A stretch of 29,129 nucleotides of DNA from Branchiostoma floridae (GCF_000003815.2 NW_023365840.1:1-29129); one strand, 5' to 3'; counted from the stretch's first letter, positions 8,805 through 18,261 are shown. The notes: generated from the letters alone by a model not told the origin. A program made the numbers and translations.

Positions 8805-9111
8805 AGGGCTGTGTACCTAGATACCTGTACCTGAATAGTCTGAACTGTACCGGTAACATAGTCTACATAGGTACTGGTCCGGACCTGTTCTGTACCTAAA
8901 CAAACTACATGCAGTAGTGGGTTGTATTGTTATAAGCTTGCAGTTGAAAATTAAGAATCAAACAATGATGACAGTTCATTACTATAACAGTCAGTTGGCT
9001 ATTTTTATAACTTACATATAGTTGATCAAACTTTTTAGGCACATGTTCAGATCCGAACCACATAAGTACATAACCTTATAAACCTGTGTACTAGTACCTG
9101 TACACAGCTCT
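8805..9111. mobile_element. Short TIR element, ACCTGTACC-motif family
   Basis: About 307 bp, running from AGGGCTGTGTACC to TGTACACAGCTCT, so the ends are inverted. Between them the motif ACCTGTACC/GGTACAGGT and close variants (including GTACCGGTAC-like and GGTCCGGACC) occur repeatedly near both ends. No target duplication is clear. Same architecture as the GTGCAGGTA, GGGTGCACC and CGGGCAAGT families. Confidence 0.65.
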
Positions 9112-9264
9112 ACGTCCTTGACATACATGTAGGTCAGGCTTCAAATCCTAGTGTACTTGAATATTGATATCTTGCATTGCAATGAGGTGGGCAGCACCTC
9201 CTGTTTAAGAGAGAAGGCCACTTCAGCATAAATTGTTTTTGTATTTATCTCTACTAGTGCACAG

Positions 9265-9326
9265 AAGACATTGATAGTCACTGTAGCTGCCAGCTATACT
9301 GCATGGCCACCTTGGCCCCTCCTATG
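9265..9326 (+). CDS. Candidate internal exon of the small gene
   Basis: After the acceptor ctagtgcacag the frame gives (K)DIDSHCSCQLYCMATLAPPM up to the donor ATG/gtaata. It enters with two bases, matching 7917-7972, and leaves in phase 0, matching 10649. It is more GC-rich than its surroundings. Another frame of the same stretch is also open, and an alternative AG lies 7 bp upstream, so the frame is uncertain. No family recognised; the Cys residues (S-x-C spacing) may be chance. Confidence 0.3.
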
Positions 9327-9418
9327 GTAATATCCAAACTGTGATTAACATTGATCCAAAACATTGATGCATCTAATTTACCATGGTCAATATTGACTGA
9401 AGGAAGCATTACATATGC

Positions 9419-9768
9419 CAGGGCTCAAAATACCTTTTACTGCATACCTGCACTGGTGCAGGTAACATTGAGAATTACCTGCACCAGACAAATTTTGCCT
9501 GCACAACTGAATTTAGGAAGTACGGATCTTGCTTCAATGGTTCAGGAACTAATGCTATTTTTTAAATACTTTATGTATGGTAACAGTCAATGCAGCCTGA
9601 TAACAAACCCGGTTTTTTATATATATATACACCTACATCATATGACATTTATGTATAAAACCCAGTACATGGACCAGTGCAGGTTAGGTGCAGGTAGACA
9701 CCAGAAATACCTGCATAGCTCCAACTTCACCTGCACTAACCTGCATGCAGGTGGTATTTAGAGCCCTG
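9419..9768. mobile_element. Short TIR element, GTGCAGGTA-motif family (copy 2)
   Basis: A 350-bp element from CAGGGCTCAAAATACC to GGTATTTAGAGCCCTG. CATATGC is repeated directly on each side (9412-9418 and 9769-9775), or CATATGCC if the element is taken to start at AGGG. It has GTGCAGGTA/TACCTGCAC motifs at both ends and an AT-rich middle with a short (TA)n. It is the best-preserved member of its family here. Confidence 0.83.
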
Positions 9769-9904
9769 CATATGCCAAGTGCAGATGAAACAGCACTTTA
9801 TAATTATAATTATAGACTTATGTTAATTTGGTCAGGCAATGGCTGGAATTGTTAATGTATAGATAGCTGATGTCCCACAACAGATTGTTGCAGTGTTGTA
9901 CTCC

Positions 9905-10216
9905 AAGGTGGGACCTGACATTGTTAAGTAATATTTGCATGGCTTGCTGGTCTGTATACCATCTCAGTACTGAACAGGTAACACGTGTATGGCATGTTGG
10001 TCTGTTACCAACTAAGTATTGTATCGGTATGATTTGTTTGTCTCTGTATACCACGTAAATGTAAGTACCGTATATGTAACAATACTAACATATGCATAGC
10101 TTCTTGGTCTGGATACCCGGTAAGTAATGTACAGGTAATGCATGCATGGTTTCTTGATCAAGCTGGACACTAGGTAAAGTACCAAACAGGTAAAATTTGT
10201 TTTGGTCTAGAGAAGG
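9905..10216 (+). repeat. Degenerate ~50-bp tandem repeat (about five units)
   Basis: Units begin around 9937, 9987, 10036, 10092 and 10142. The approximate consensus is GCATGGCTTCTTGGTCTG, a variable ATACC stretch, TAAGTA, then TGTACAGGTAA. Unit lengths vary from about 49 to 57 bp. Each unit carries one or more GGTAAGT/GTAAGTA-like words resembling splice donors. It lies 430 bp before the terminal exon at 10649. Confidence 0.65.
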
Positions 10217-10224
10217 GTAAGGTA

Positions 10225-10317
10225 TATCCTGGATACCAGACCCAAGCCCGATCTCAAAAAATATCTATGATAGATATTTTATTGGAGATCAGGCTGGGGT
10301 CTGGTATCCAGGCTAGC
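10225..10317. mobile_element. Foldback MITE, CCTGGATACCAG family
   Basis: Nearly the whole element is a hairpin. CCTGGATACCAGACCC and a CGATCTC block are mirrored by GGAGATC and GGGTCTGGTATCCAGG, and the centre AAAATATCTA-TGA-TAGATATTTT is itself palindromic. TAAGGTA stands on each side (10218-10224 and 10318-10324), a likely target duplication. No coding capacity. Confidence 0.75.
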
Positions 10318-10360
10318 TAAGGTAAGATACATGTACTGTATTGTACAGGTTCATTACTTA

Positions 10361-10648
10361 ATTTAGCTATCTGAGAACAAGATAAATGCCCTTCACATCT
10401 CCATTGGTGACTGGATGTTACAACTGTTTAATCAGAAGTACATCACTTAGAACACTTCTTTTTTTCTTTGTATTGAATTGTCCTGTCAGTTCATTCTAGC
10501 GATGCTGAAGAAGAGTGATGGATGTCACTTGAAATGTCCAGGATCAGGAGTAATTATGTGTTATTTAATCAAGTTCTAGAGATTGAATTGTATTTGAATA
10601 TTGTTTACCTGGATGTCTTGCCTTCATAAACGTATTTCTTTTTTTCAG
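10361..10648. other. Intron-like stretch before terminal exon
   Basis: Ends in a strong polypyrimidine acceptor (tttctttttttcag, 10635-10648). An open stretch after a ttaatttag at about 10364 (LSENKINALHISIGDW...) runs 27 codons to a stop. I do not count it as an exon because its phase fits nothing and it lacks a donor or a nearby poly(A) signal. Confidence 0.4.
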
Positions 10649-10747
10649 TTCATCAATGTCTGGAAACGTGAACTGGCAGAAGTAGGGAATCAGATTACAC
10701 AGCAGGAGATGAAGCTCATCATGAATCACTGCTGTCTGTCTATATAG
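10649..10747 (+). CDS. Terminal exon, unrecognised small protein
   Basis: Only one frame is open after the strong acceptor. It encodes FINVWKRELAEVGNQITQQE then MKLIMNHCCLSI and a TAG stop at 10745-10747. The segment is predicted amphipathic helix (charged W/K/R/E run) with a CC near the end. It enters in phase 0, agreeing with 9265-9326. With all four candidate exons the protein would be 91 residues. An AATAAA at about 10860 and a GT-rich element after it support a true 3' end. The function is unknown to me and I cannot match it to a family. Confidence 0.6.
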   Translation, partial: FINVWKRELAEVGNQITQQEMKLIMNHCCLSI

Positions 10748-10885
10748 AGTGGTCAAACACCAGCTTCAGTTGTTTACAATGTCCTTGGTCTGACTGAAGA
10801 CTACTGGTCATAAAGACAAATATGACATTGTCAGGTAGATTGGTTAGAAATAGGTGTCCTAATAAATAATAGAATAAGACTGTAT
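10748..10885 (+). terminator. 3' UTR and poly(A) signal
   Basis: Follows the TAG at 10747. CCTAATAAATAATAG at about 10858-10872 contains AATAAA. Within 30-50 bp comes TGTATTGTGAGTGGTTGTTT, a GT-rich downstream element. Cleavage is expected near 10880-10890. This is the clearest polyadenylation site in the window. Confidence 0.6.
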
Positions 10886-10942
10886 TGTGAGTGGTTGTTT
10901 TGTTCTCTTTGATGCCAGTCATCTGAGTGACACATGTTTAGG

Positions 10943-11042
10943 NNNNNNNNNNNNNNNNNNNNNNNNNNNNNNNNNNNNNNNNNNNNNNNNNNNNNNNNNN
11001 NNNNNNNNNNNNNNNNNNNNNNNNNNNNNNNNNNNNNNNNNN
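10943..11042. other. Assembly gap (exactly 100 N)
   Basis: One hundred N, the conventional size for a gap of unknown length. It abuts the first base of the hairpin at 11043-11155. Confidence 0.95.
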
Positions 11043-11155
11043 CCTGAGTACCATCCTCTGTAGTGACTGCTGGCTCAGTACTTTCGCTTGCTAACCACGA
11101 TGGTTAGCAAGGGAAAGTACTGAGCCAGCAGTCACTACAGAAAATGGTACTCAGG
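11043..11155. mobile_element. Foldback MITE: 55-bp arms, 3-bp loop
   Basis: Reads CCTGAGTACCAT...GCTAACCA, then CGA, then TGGTTAGC...ATGGTACTCAGG. The two 55-bp arms differ at only three positions. The end CCTGAGTACCAT resembles the CCTGGGTACCAT end at 19944 and the CCTGGATACC end at 10228. No target duplication can be tested because the left side is a gap. Confidence 0.75.
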
Positions 11156-11379
11156 CTAATGAAACTGTATAAAGCATATACTGGTAGTGAATGTACAGTG
11201 AATCTTGTATTTAGCACAATAATTTGTATCCTGCTGATACTAAGTGTAATATGAGTTTGCTTTTCCAATTGGAGTACTGTATATACCTGTATGTGTGATA
11301 GTTTGATATGCCATTTAGAAAAAAAACTAAACGACACCTGTTAACTCTATTGTTTCGAATGCCTTTTTTGTGCAGTGTG

Positions 11380-11620
11380 TCATATTCATAGGTTCATATT
11401 TTGATGCCGGAGTCTGAGAAATGTGCATCCTTGAATCCGTACATCTGCAATCACTGTATATTTGTAAATGCTTGTGACTGTATCTGTAAGCAGCAAGATC
11501 TACATTTCTGTATATAGCTACAGTGCATATACTGCCCAATATTGTCCTGAGGAAGGTGAAAGATGGTCACTGAAATGTTGGTGTGAAATAAAGAAAGAGT
11601 TGTGAGAAAAAGAGCCTCTT
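11380..11620 (+). repeat. LINE-like 3' tail relic
   Basis: CCTGAGGAAGGTGAAAGATG at about 11549, then GTCACTGAAATGTTGGTGTG and AAATAAAG. The word order CCTGAGGAAG ... GAAACGTTGG-like ... AATAAA is one I associate with 3' ends of non-LTR retrotransposons in chordates. No reverse-transcriptase coding is present here, and the upstream limit is a guess. Confidence 0.4.
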
Positions 11621-12440
11621 TATTTATTCATTTTGATATAGTAGACTCTGGGGTGGATATTGATGGATTGGCCTATTGTCATCATTGATTGACTTTATCT
11701 GTATAATATTTGTTAATATATTTGTATACATGTGTGTGGAGCATTGGTAGATACCAAATTACCTGACCTAATTCTGAAATTTAGACAAAACTGAACAAAG
11801 TATAAATGTCGACATTTATATTTAGACATCCTAGTAGGTGATTTGACAGAAAGGGGATAAATAAAGTAAATCTAGATCTTATTGCCTCGATCAAATATGA
11901 TATGACTCTCTATCATATTGGTTCTGTTTTAGGACAATATATTCCATACGTTCCTGAGTTTGGTATAATCAAATGGAAAATTTTGTGCAACATTCAATTA
12001 TATCACAATTGGTTTGACTTAAGAATCTTCTCACGAAGAACTTCTGTCTTATACTATGTCAACCAGACATGGTCAGGTTCGGATCTGAGCCTAAACCTGG
12101 ACTAGTACATGTACTTGATTACGCCGAAACCGTATCCACCTCAAGTGTGAAGGTGCATAAATGAACTGGTTATGTGTTTATGTATGTGAATATGTTAGTG
12201 TGCCAGTAGACGAGAGGGTGGAGAAGCTTAAGGAAGTGCACACCCCTCCTTCACCTTAAAAACCCGAAGTGCAGGCCATGCAGACCTAACCCACTCTGTC
12301 TGCCTACAATTATCTTCCGAGACAGATGGATGCCAACCCAATCAGTGTAGAGTTTTGTAGACATGGTTTGGAAAACGTGCGCCATGAGTTCGACACCGAT
12401 GATATTACCAAGTAACTTGATAATGATCCATGATTTCAGC
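11621..12440. other. Non-coding stretch, contains element relic and 20-bp palindrome
   Basis: No exon supported. There is a perfect 20-bp palindrome centred on GTCGAC at 11801-11820. A short relic with GGTCAGGTTCGGATCTGAG, then CCTAAACCTGGAC, at about 12072-12106 resembles the ACCTGTACC/GGTCC-motif transposons. The open frames around 12251-12559 overlap on both strands and are not convincing. Confidence 0.4.
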
Positions 12441-12640
12441 ATAGCAATTGACATAACGACTTCACAAGCATTTATCAACATTTCAGCCAAATTTAAGAAA
12501 TCTGATTCTAATAGGAGACATGAAGTCCTACACGTTCTAGCCAGAAACCCACGTCCCAACGAACCACATACACCTGTACGGAAGTGCGTTTGTCTTCATC
12601 AAACGAAACGGGAGCGGTATTTTAAACATACATCTTTAAC
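12440..12640 (+). repeat. Diverged copy of the 12959-14279 repeat unit
   Basis: It shares the word order of the later units: TTTAT-ACAT-TC--CCAAATTT-AGAAATC, then GAGACATGAA and ACGTTCTAG, and finally GAAGTGCGTTT...AAACGAAA...AGCGGTATTT. It is clearly more decayed than the units downstream. Confidence 0.5.
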
Positions 12641-12839
12641 CAAAGTATGTAGCGTAATATGTAATCAGTTCAGTTCAGGTCATCCTCATACGAGGTGCTA
12701 TTAACAATGTCTAACCATGCGTTTCTATCAAGCATGCGTTAGTATGTAATAACTTGTATATTTTTGTTGTTAAAAAGTTTTCCGTTATCCTGCTTGCAAA
12801 TACCTAGTACATTTATCTTCCCTTGTTTTCCGTGACCAC

Positions 12840-13497
12840 ACAACAGTTCAAACCCGTTTCCTTGGAGACATATGAAAAACCAAGACGTTCTAGTTTTGCG
12901 CACAGTGAGAGCGCGTTCCGACCGCTATGATCCAAACTTCAAAGGTTTAAAGCTCGAGTAAGATAACTACATGGGAATTCATACAGCAACTAAGGACGAT
13001 TTTATTGATATATCGACCAAATTTGGAAGAAATCCGGCGTTTCCTTGGAGAGATATGAAAAACCAAGCCGTTCTAGTTTTGCGCAAAGTGAGAGCGCGCT
13101 CCGACCGCTATGTTCCAAACTTCAAAGGTTCAAAACTCAATAACCGATTAAGATAACTACATGGGAATTCATACAGCAACTAAGTAAGATTTCATTAATA
13201 TATTGACTTAATTTGGAAGAAATGCGAGATATGAAAAACCAAGACGATCCACTTTCGCGTAAAGCGAGGGCGCTGTCCGCCCGCTATGCTCGACATAGAC
13301 AATTCTAGCTCAATCTGAACCCCACATGACCGAAGTGCGTTTTCGTTCATAAAACGAAAAAGAAGCGGTATTTGTCGACGAAATTTTCACCACGGTAGGC
13401 TATTGGTCTGATCTATATGTACCTTTAGCAGTTTTGGTCTTTCTTTGATGCAACTGACGATATAGGCCATCAATCTTTGTTCATTTTTGACCATACT
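12840..13497 (+). repeat. Tandem duplication, unit 1 (with inner ~185-bp subrepeats)
   Basis: The part from 12959 to 13497 is repeated almost unchanged at 13736-14279. Inside, a ~185-bp subrepeat recurs with anchors ACTACATGGGAATTCATACA at about 12967 and 13154. It also has GAGATATGAAAAACCAAG, TTTTGCGCAAAGTGAGAGCG and CCGACCGCTATG. The block closes with GAAGTGCGTTTTCG, ACGAAAAAGAAGCGG and TTTGTTCATTTTTGACCATA. An open frame at 12971-13156 (MGIHTATKDDF...) follows from the repeat sequence, and I give it no function. Confidence 0.75.
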
Positions 13498-13735
13498 AAA
13501 CCCGCAAAGTCCGACATCACAAAATTATGTCGAATAAGGGATGTACATTGTGAAATAGACATATGACTCTGTTAAGGATATTTCTGTGGTATCATCACTT
13601 CCTTTGTGAGTTATTTCACTCAATTTATTAGGAGAAATTTGAACTTTTATCTATGAACACCGTGCTATAAGTTGTGCAAGAAATAGATTACCAGTATTTT
13701 CTAAAATTCAACAGTTCAAAATTCAATAATCATTT
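13498..13735. other. Spacer between tandem units
   Basis: About 238 bp not matched by the flanking units. AT-rich, no coding signal. Confidence 0.5.
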
Positions 13736-14279
13736 CAGATGATTACATGGGAGTTAATACAGCAACTAAGTAAAATTGAATTGATATGTCGACCAAATTT
13801 GGAAGAAATCCGACGTTTCTTTGAAGAGATATGAAAGACCAAGACGCGTTCTAGTTTTGCGCAAAGTGAGAGCGCGCTCCGACCGCTATGTTCCAAACTT
13901 CAAAACTCAATAACCGATTAAGATAACTACATGGGAATTCATACAGCAACTAAGTAAGATTTCATTGATATATCGACTTAATTTGGAAGAAATCCGGCGT
14001 ATTTTTGGCGAGATATGAAAAACCAAGACGATCTACTTTCGCGTAAAGCGAGGGCGCTGTCCGCCCGCTATGCTCGACATAAACAATTCTAGCTCAATCT
14101 GAACCCCACATGACCGAAGTGCGTTTTCGTTCATAAAACGAAAAAGAAGCGGCATTTGTCGACGAAATTTTCACCACGGTAGGCTATTGGTCTGATCTAT
14201 ATCTGCCTTTAGCAGTTTTGGTCTTTCTTTGATGCAACTGAAGATATAGGCAATTAATCTTTGTTCATTTTGACCATAC
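13736..14279 (+). repeat. Tandem duplication, unit 2
   Basis: Direct repeat of 12959-13497 at a period of about 777-782 bp. It has the same subrepeat pair and the same closing block (GAAGTGCGTTTTCG ... TTTGACCATAC). Differences are mostly single bases plus a few short indels (for example AAGACGCGTTCTAG against AAGCCGTTCTAG). Confidence 0.78.
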
Positions 14280-16301
14280 GATATACTACATAGCACAGTG
14301 GCGCTTATTGATGTCTTCTGTCGAGTTAAAAAGCTTGTATCCATCAATGATGCTCTGCGCAGTTAGCAAACATTCGTATGTTGATGTTCCATTTGTCAAA
14401 TAGCTTTCAGAGTGTGTTTTGATAAATATATTTACAAAAAACATACGAATAATATGTAAAAGCTTCAGTATATAACCTAGCAACATTCAGCGGTACTGCA
14501 GAAGTTTCCATAGCGCGGCACATTTTATGGTGGCATTTTATTTGTTCAGGTCTTTTCAGTGCACTCAAATATATTTTTAAAAAATACTTTACTTACCCTA
14601 GCGCAGATGTAGATGCTATCATTTTTAATGGAAGTCCTTAGCTTTCAATTGTATACACTGAAGTTTTTTCTGGGCGTTTGCAGTTAATGTTTGGAGATAT
14701 GTTAAATTATAGATATCTCAATAACGTAACATTACCTCAGGTATGAAATCAATTTATATAACAATAATAATACACATATACATTTGTATGCTAGCCAAAC
14801 GTGAAAGAAAGCGTGTTTGTTTTATAGGCGGGATACCATAATTTGCAATGTCAATATAACTTTTCCAAAACATGACAACTTCAAAACTATGCATATGGTA
14901 GCCTTTCTTTGAGTGCTGTATATAACCTTACATCACTGTGATAAGTCAAAACAAAAACATCTGTTTCCTCCTTTACTAAGAAATCTTGACTATGGCTGCT
15001 TCCCTGTCCTAAAGACTATGGACTTAAACTCATGAAGCAGATGTTGCTTTTTCAAAGTCCACTATTTATTTCATGATGACTTGACTACAATGAAATAAAG
15101 CTTGACAAAACAGAGTCCCGCAAATGGATAAGACCGACCGACAACTTTTATATGCAACTAGATATAGTAATAATCCTTTGTGTTTGCACTTATCTATTTG
15201 TATACATATAAGAAACTACTGATTGATTTTGGACAAATACAATATTGCACTTTGGACAAACACTAAATCTTCTAACCCTTTACAGCTAATACTCACAAAG
15301 TTGATACTTTGTAAAAAATCTTCCAGGCCACTGTACAGATCTAGTAATGACCCAATCCCAATTCCAGTTAGCTTCATTCACATACAACTTCTGGCCTTTT
15401 AGTGGAATGTACAGGCGCACACATTTATGTAATAAACTGATATGGAAATATCCAGATTACCCAGAATATTAATACAAAATAAAAACAAAATAAAAGCTTC
15501 TTAATCAATTTCCTATTCCTGTTATTCTCCATCATCATGTACTTATGTCAAGATTACATAGGAAGACTCGCACTAGGTCTCATCACATGTATCTGACATT
15601 GACAGTGACCTCATACATGTACAGTTGTACAGTTTAAGCTCAATAGCTCCAACGCTGTGTTTTGGTGTTTTGAAAGTCATCAGCAATTGCCCATATACCT
15701 AAATATTTTTGGATGAGCATCTGAAACATACAACTAATCCATCCTTCCCCATAGCTACCTTACATGCAAAGGCTGTTACATGGAATATCTAATACAACAC
15801 AGAACATTAGAAAGTTCTCTGCATCATGTATAATACAAGTTAGTTGTAATTAACATGCAAAACAGATACATGTACAACCTCAACATTTTCTACTCAATGT
15901 ACTCTACTAGTACTATATCTTCCATCTAAAGAGACATGATTTTAAAAGAATTTGAATCTGAGTTACAGCAATTATAACATGATAACAAACACAGCACACT
16001 GCAGAATAACAAAAAAAACTTTCTATATACAAGCTGTCTGTACACCTCTACTACTACTAGTTTAACTTTTTACAGACTCATTGTTCATTTGCTCAGTAGC
16101 AAAGTGCTCCCACGACCACCCCTGGTCAAGGGACCGATGAGGACGATGAGACATATTGTTTAAGCCTCACTGCATTAAAAAATAGGACATGGCTGGTGTT
16201 ACTGAATAATTCCTCTATGTAGAAACAGGTAATCGACTGCTGCATGATCATCAGCTTCTTGTCCCGTCATTTGTTCTTTTTAGCAATAAACTTGAGTTTG
16301 C
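14280..16301. other. Long AT-rich stretch; probable 3' UTR/downstream region of minus-strand gene
   Basis: No exon was found in 2 kb. If the terminal exon at 16302-16439 is real, the upper part is its 3' UTR. The first minus-strand AATAAA beyond the stop is far away: TTTATT occurs at about 15064, which would give a UTR of ~1.2 kb. A ~57-bp segment at 15937-15994 recurs at 16694-16752. Confidence 0.4.
15937..15994. repeat. ~57-bp direct repeat flanking a terminal exon (copy 1)
   Basis: ACATGATTTTAAAAGAAT, then TGAATCTGAGTTACAGC, then ATAACATGATAA and AAACACA. The same sequence with few changes is at 16694-16752, same orientation, 757 bp away. The candidate exon 16302-16439 lies between them. 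Confidence 0.7.
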
Positions 16302-16439
16302 TCAGGTTGGCATGATATAAATAGAATACAACACGGGGTATTCCATATCGCCCTTGGTCCCAAAGGCAAGGAGACTGGTCCCGGTATGCCTGCTTTCCTC
16401 ATATGCACCAATAGTTCGGCCATGTGTTGAGTCTGGTAC
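16302..16439 (-). CDS. Candidate terminal exon, unrecognised protein
   Basis: After a cacag acceptor (AG at 16440-16441, minus strand) the frame reads VPDSTHGRTIGAYEESRHTG, TSLLAFGTKGDMEYPVLYSI, YIMPT and TGA (stop at 16302-16304). The balanced composition and the G+C rise against AT-rich flanks look coding. A second frame is also open through the same stretch (YQTQHMAELLVHMRK...) but looks less protein-like. It enters in phase 0, which fits the phase-0 donor at 20852. I do not recognise the family. Confidence 0.48.
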   Translation of the reverse strand, partial: VPDSTHGRTIGAYEESRHTGTSLLAFGTKGDMEYPVLYSIYIMPT

Positions 16440-17060
16440 CTGTGAATTATAAAGACAAGAATTTCAGCCCGACTTTAACATGTACAAGTGAAATTAATAT
16501 CAAAATGATCATTCAATAAGTCAAGGCAATAATGTCAAAGACCTGAACTCTAAGCTTAGATAGCAGACAAAATGGTAGTTTGTAGATATAACTTTGAAGA
16601 TGCTGCTAGCTCATGGGAAATAACAGAAATCACAATTTTCACTCTTATGGCAGTGTGGTAAATGACTACTAGGTCTTTTACTATGTGAATGATACACATG
16701 ATTTTAAAAGAATCTGAATCTGAGTTACAGCCATAACATGATAATAAACACAATGTGTGAGTGGCCAACATTTCAAAAACATTAGATAAATATTTAATTC
16801 ATTATTAGTGTAAAATCTAAGTTAATAGTTTGAATGTAATGTGTTAACACACATTACAAAAATGGTTATGAAAGTATAACTTTCTTTAGCTGTTTAGAAC
16901 AAAATGTATATTAACTGCTAAAAGACATATAGCACAAAAGGGACATAATTATTAATGTAGCTCAACACCCTGTATTTCTTTACTTATTGTTTAATTACAG
17001 AAAGACAGGTTTAACCTACTAATAGTACTTAGTAAATTGCTCCAAGCCTTGCTTTTTCTT
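16440..17060. other. Intron-like stretch with repeat copy and short inverted repeat
   Basis: Holds the second ~57-bp repeat copy (16694-16752) and a 24-bp inverted repeat TGTAATGTG-TTAACA-CACATTACA at 16835-16858. No exon supported. Confidence 0.5.
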
Positions 17061-17458
17061 AGGCCTAGGGGGAAAATGTTGTGTTTCCTGATTCAGTCCT
17101 GAAAAAAAGTAGGGTTGGTAGGTAGGGACTGTCTGTTTTCTTCTTAGGTTTTTTTAAGGCTGGCCAAAACAGTGTGACATATTACAATACAGTTGAACAA
17201 AGTAAACTGAATTGCATGAGGACACTTGTCTTCCAATGTCAAACTGTTATTTTGTGCATACCATGTTATTGATATTACATTTATCCTTCCTTATACATGT
17301 ACAGGACAAGCAGTGTTTTTACTTCAATAGGAAGCAGGCTGAATAAAAAATTCGAAACTATGTGACTCCACTGCCCACCAAAAAAAGGTCTAGGATTGAC
17401 AGGTTTTTCTAGGGTAGGTACCTGGGAATCAGGAAACACAACATTTTTCCCTAGGCCT
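17061..17458. mobile_element. TIR element with AGGCCTAGGG ends
   Basis: A 398-bp element whose ends AGGCCTAGGGGGAAAATGTT-GTGTTTCCTGATTC and GAATCAGGAAACACAAC-ATTTTTCCCTAGGCCT are inverse copies over about 34 bp with few changes. The interior has no coding capacity; its sub-terminal parts hold TAGGT/ACCTA words. A target duplication is not clear. Superfamily not assigned. Confidence 0.75.
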
Positions 17459-18244
17459 TCTAATACATAATGAGATACTGATTCAAGTTCCAACTTTTAG
17501 AAATATTAATGTATAATCATGATACACTTATAAATGATAAGAGGGGCATTCACAAAGGGCAATTTTTTATATACAATTTCTTTTTTGTTCTAAGTTCTAG
17601 GATTTTTTCCAGAAAAAAATTGGACGGGTCGAAAAAAATAAAAATAACTTTTTCAAAAGGTCTGGGGTGAAGACACTAATTACACAGCTTACTAGTAATA
17701 AACATAAAGAAGCAACAGCCTGAGTTAGATGACACATTTTATACAATGAATACCTTCCTTTGCCAAAGGTCTGAATATAAGGCGTTGTTTTTAATTATGT
17801 GTATGTGTATAATTTCCACACACAACTAAATTATGTGTATAACTTCCACACAGTCAGCAGTCAGTACAGGCATTACAATTTGTATCTGCCATAATATACT
17901 GTGGTATGCACATCATGTCCCTGTTAAAGTGAAAACTTGTGAATGGGTGATATTCAAAACAATCGTGTCAATGGTCCATTTTGCTAGATAGAGGTTAAAT
18001 TGTCCATTTTGAATGCAACACAAATACTGGCAAGGGGTTCTTTTTAGCCTCCACCAGGCCTTCTTATGGGAAAAAGGAATAGCAGAATTAAGCAAAAGAT
18101 CTGGAAATCAGCAAGGGGAATCAGTCCACGCTAAGGTCTGCAAACTCCTTTGGTAGCATAACTAATATTAACTTCCCTGGAAAATTATAGATCCCTATGA
18201 GATTGATAGCCAGCATAGTGAGTCTGGTAGAGAAGTTAGGTTCT
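17459..18244. other. Non-coding stretch with minor tandem words
   Basis: AT-rich. A ~35-bp block (AATTATGTGTAT...TTCCACACA) is duplicated in tandem at about 17794-17852. The 15-base word AATGGTCCATTTTGC occurs at 17970-17984 and twice more at 18374 and 18586. No exon supported. Confidence 0.45.
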
Positions 18245-18261
18245 GTTGGCATGTAGTAATG

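Noticed and set aside
10364-10444. Alternative exon LSENKINALHISIGDW...
   Set aside because: No donor, stop after 27 codons, phase fits no neighbour, poor pyrimidine tract.
12363-12704. 113-codon open frame MVWKTCAMSSTPM...
   Set aside because: Its second half lies in a decayed copy of the 12959-14279 repeat, and an opposing frame is equally open.
12840-14280. CRISPR-like repeat array
   Set aside because: Units are ~185 and ~540 bp, without short regular spacers, in a eukaryotic setting.
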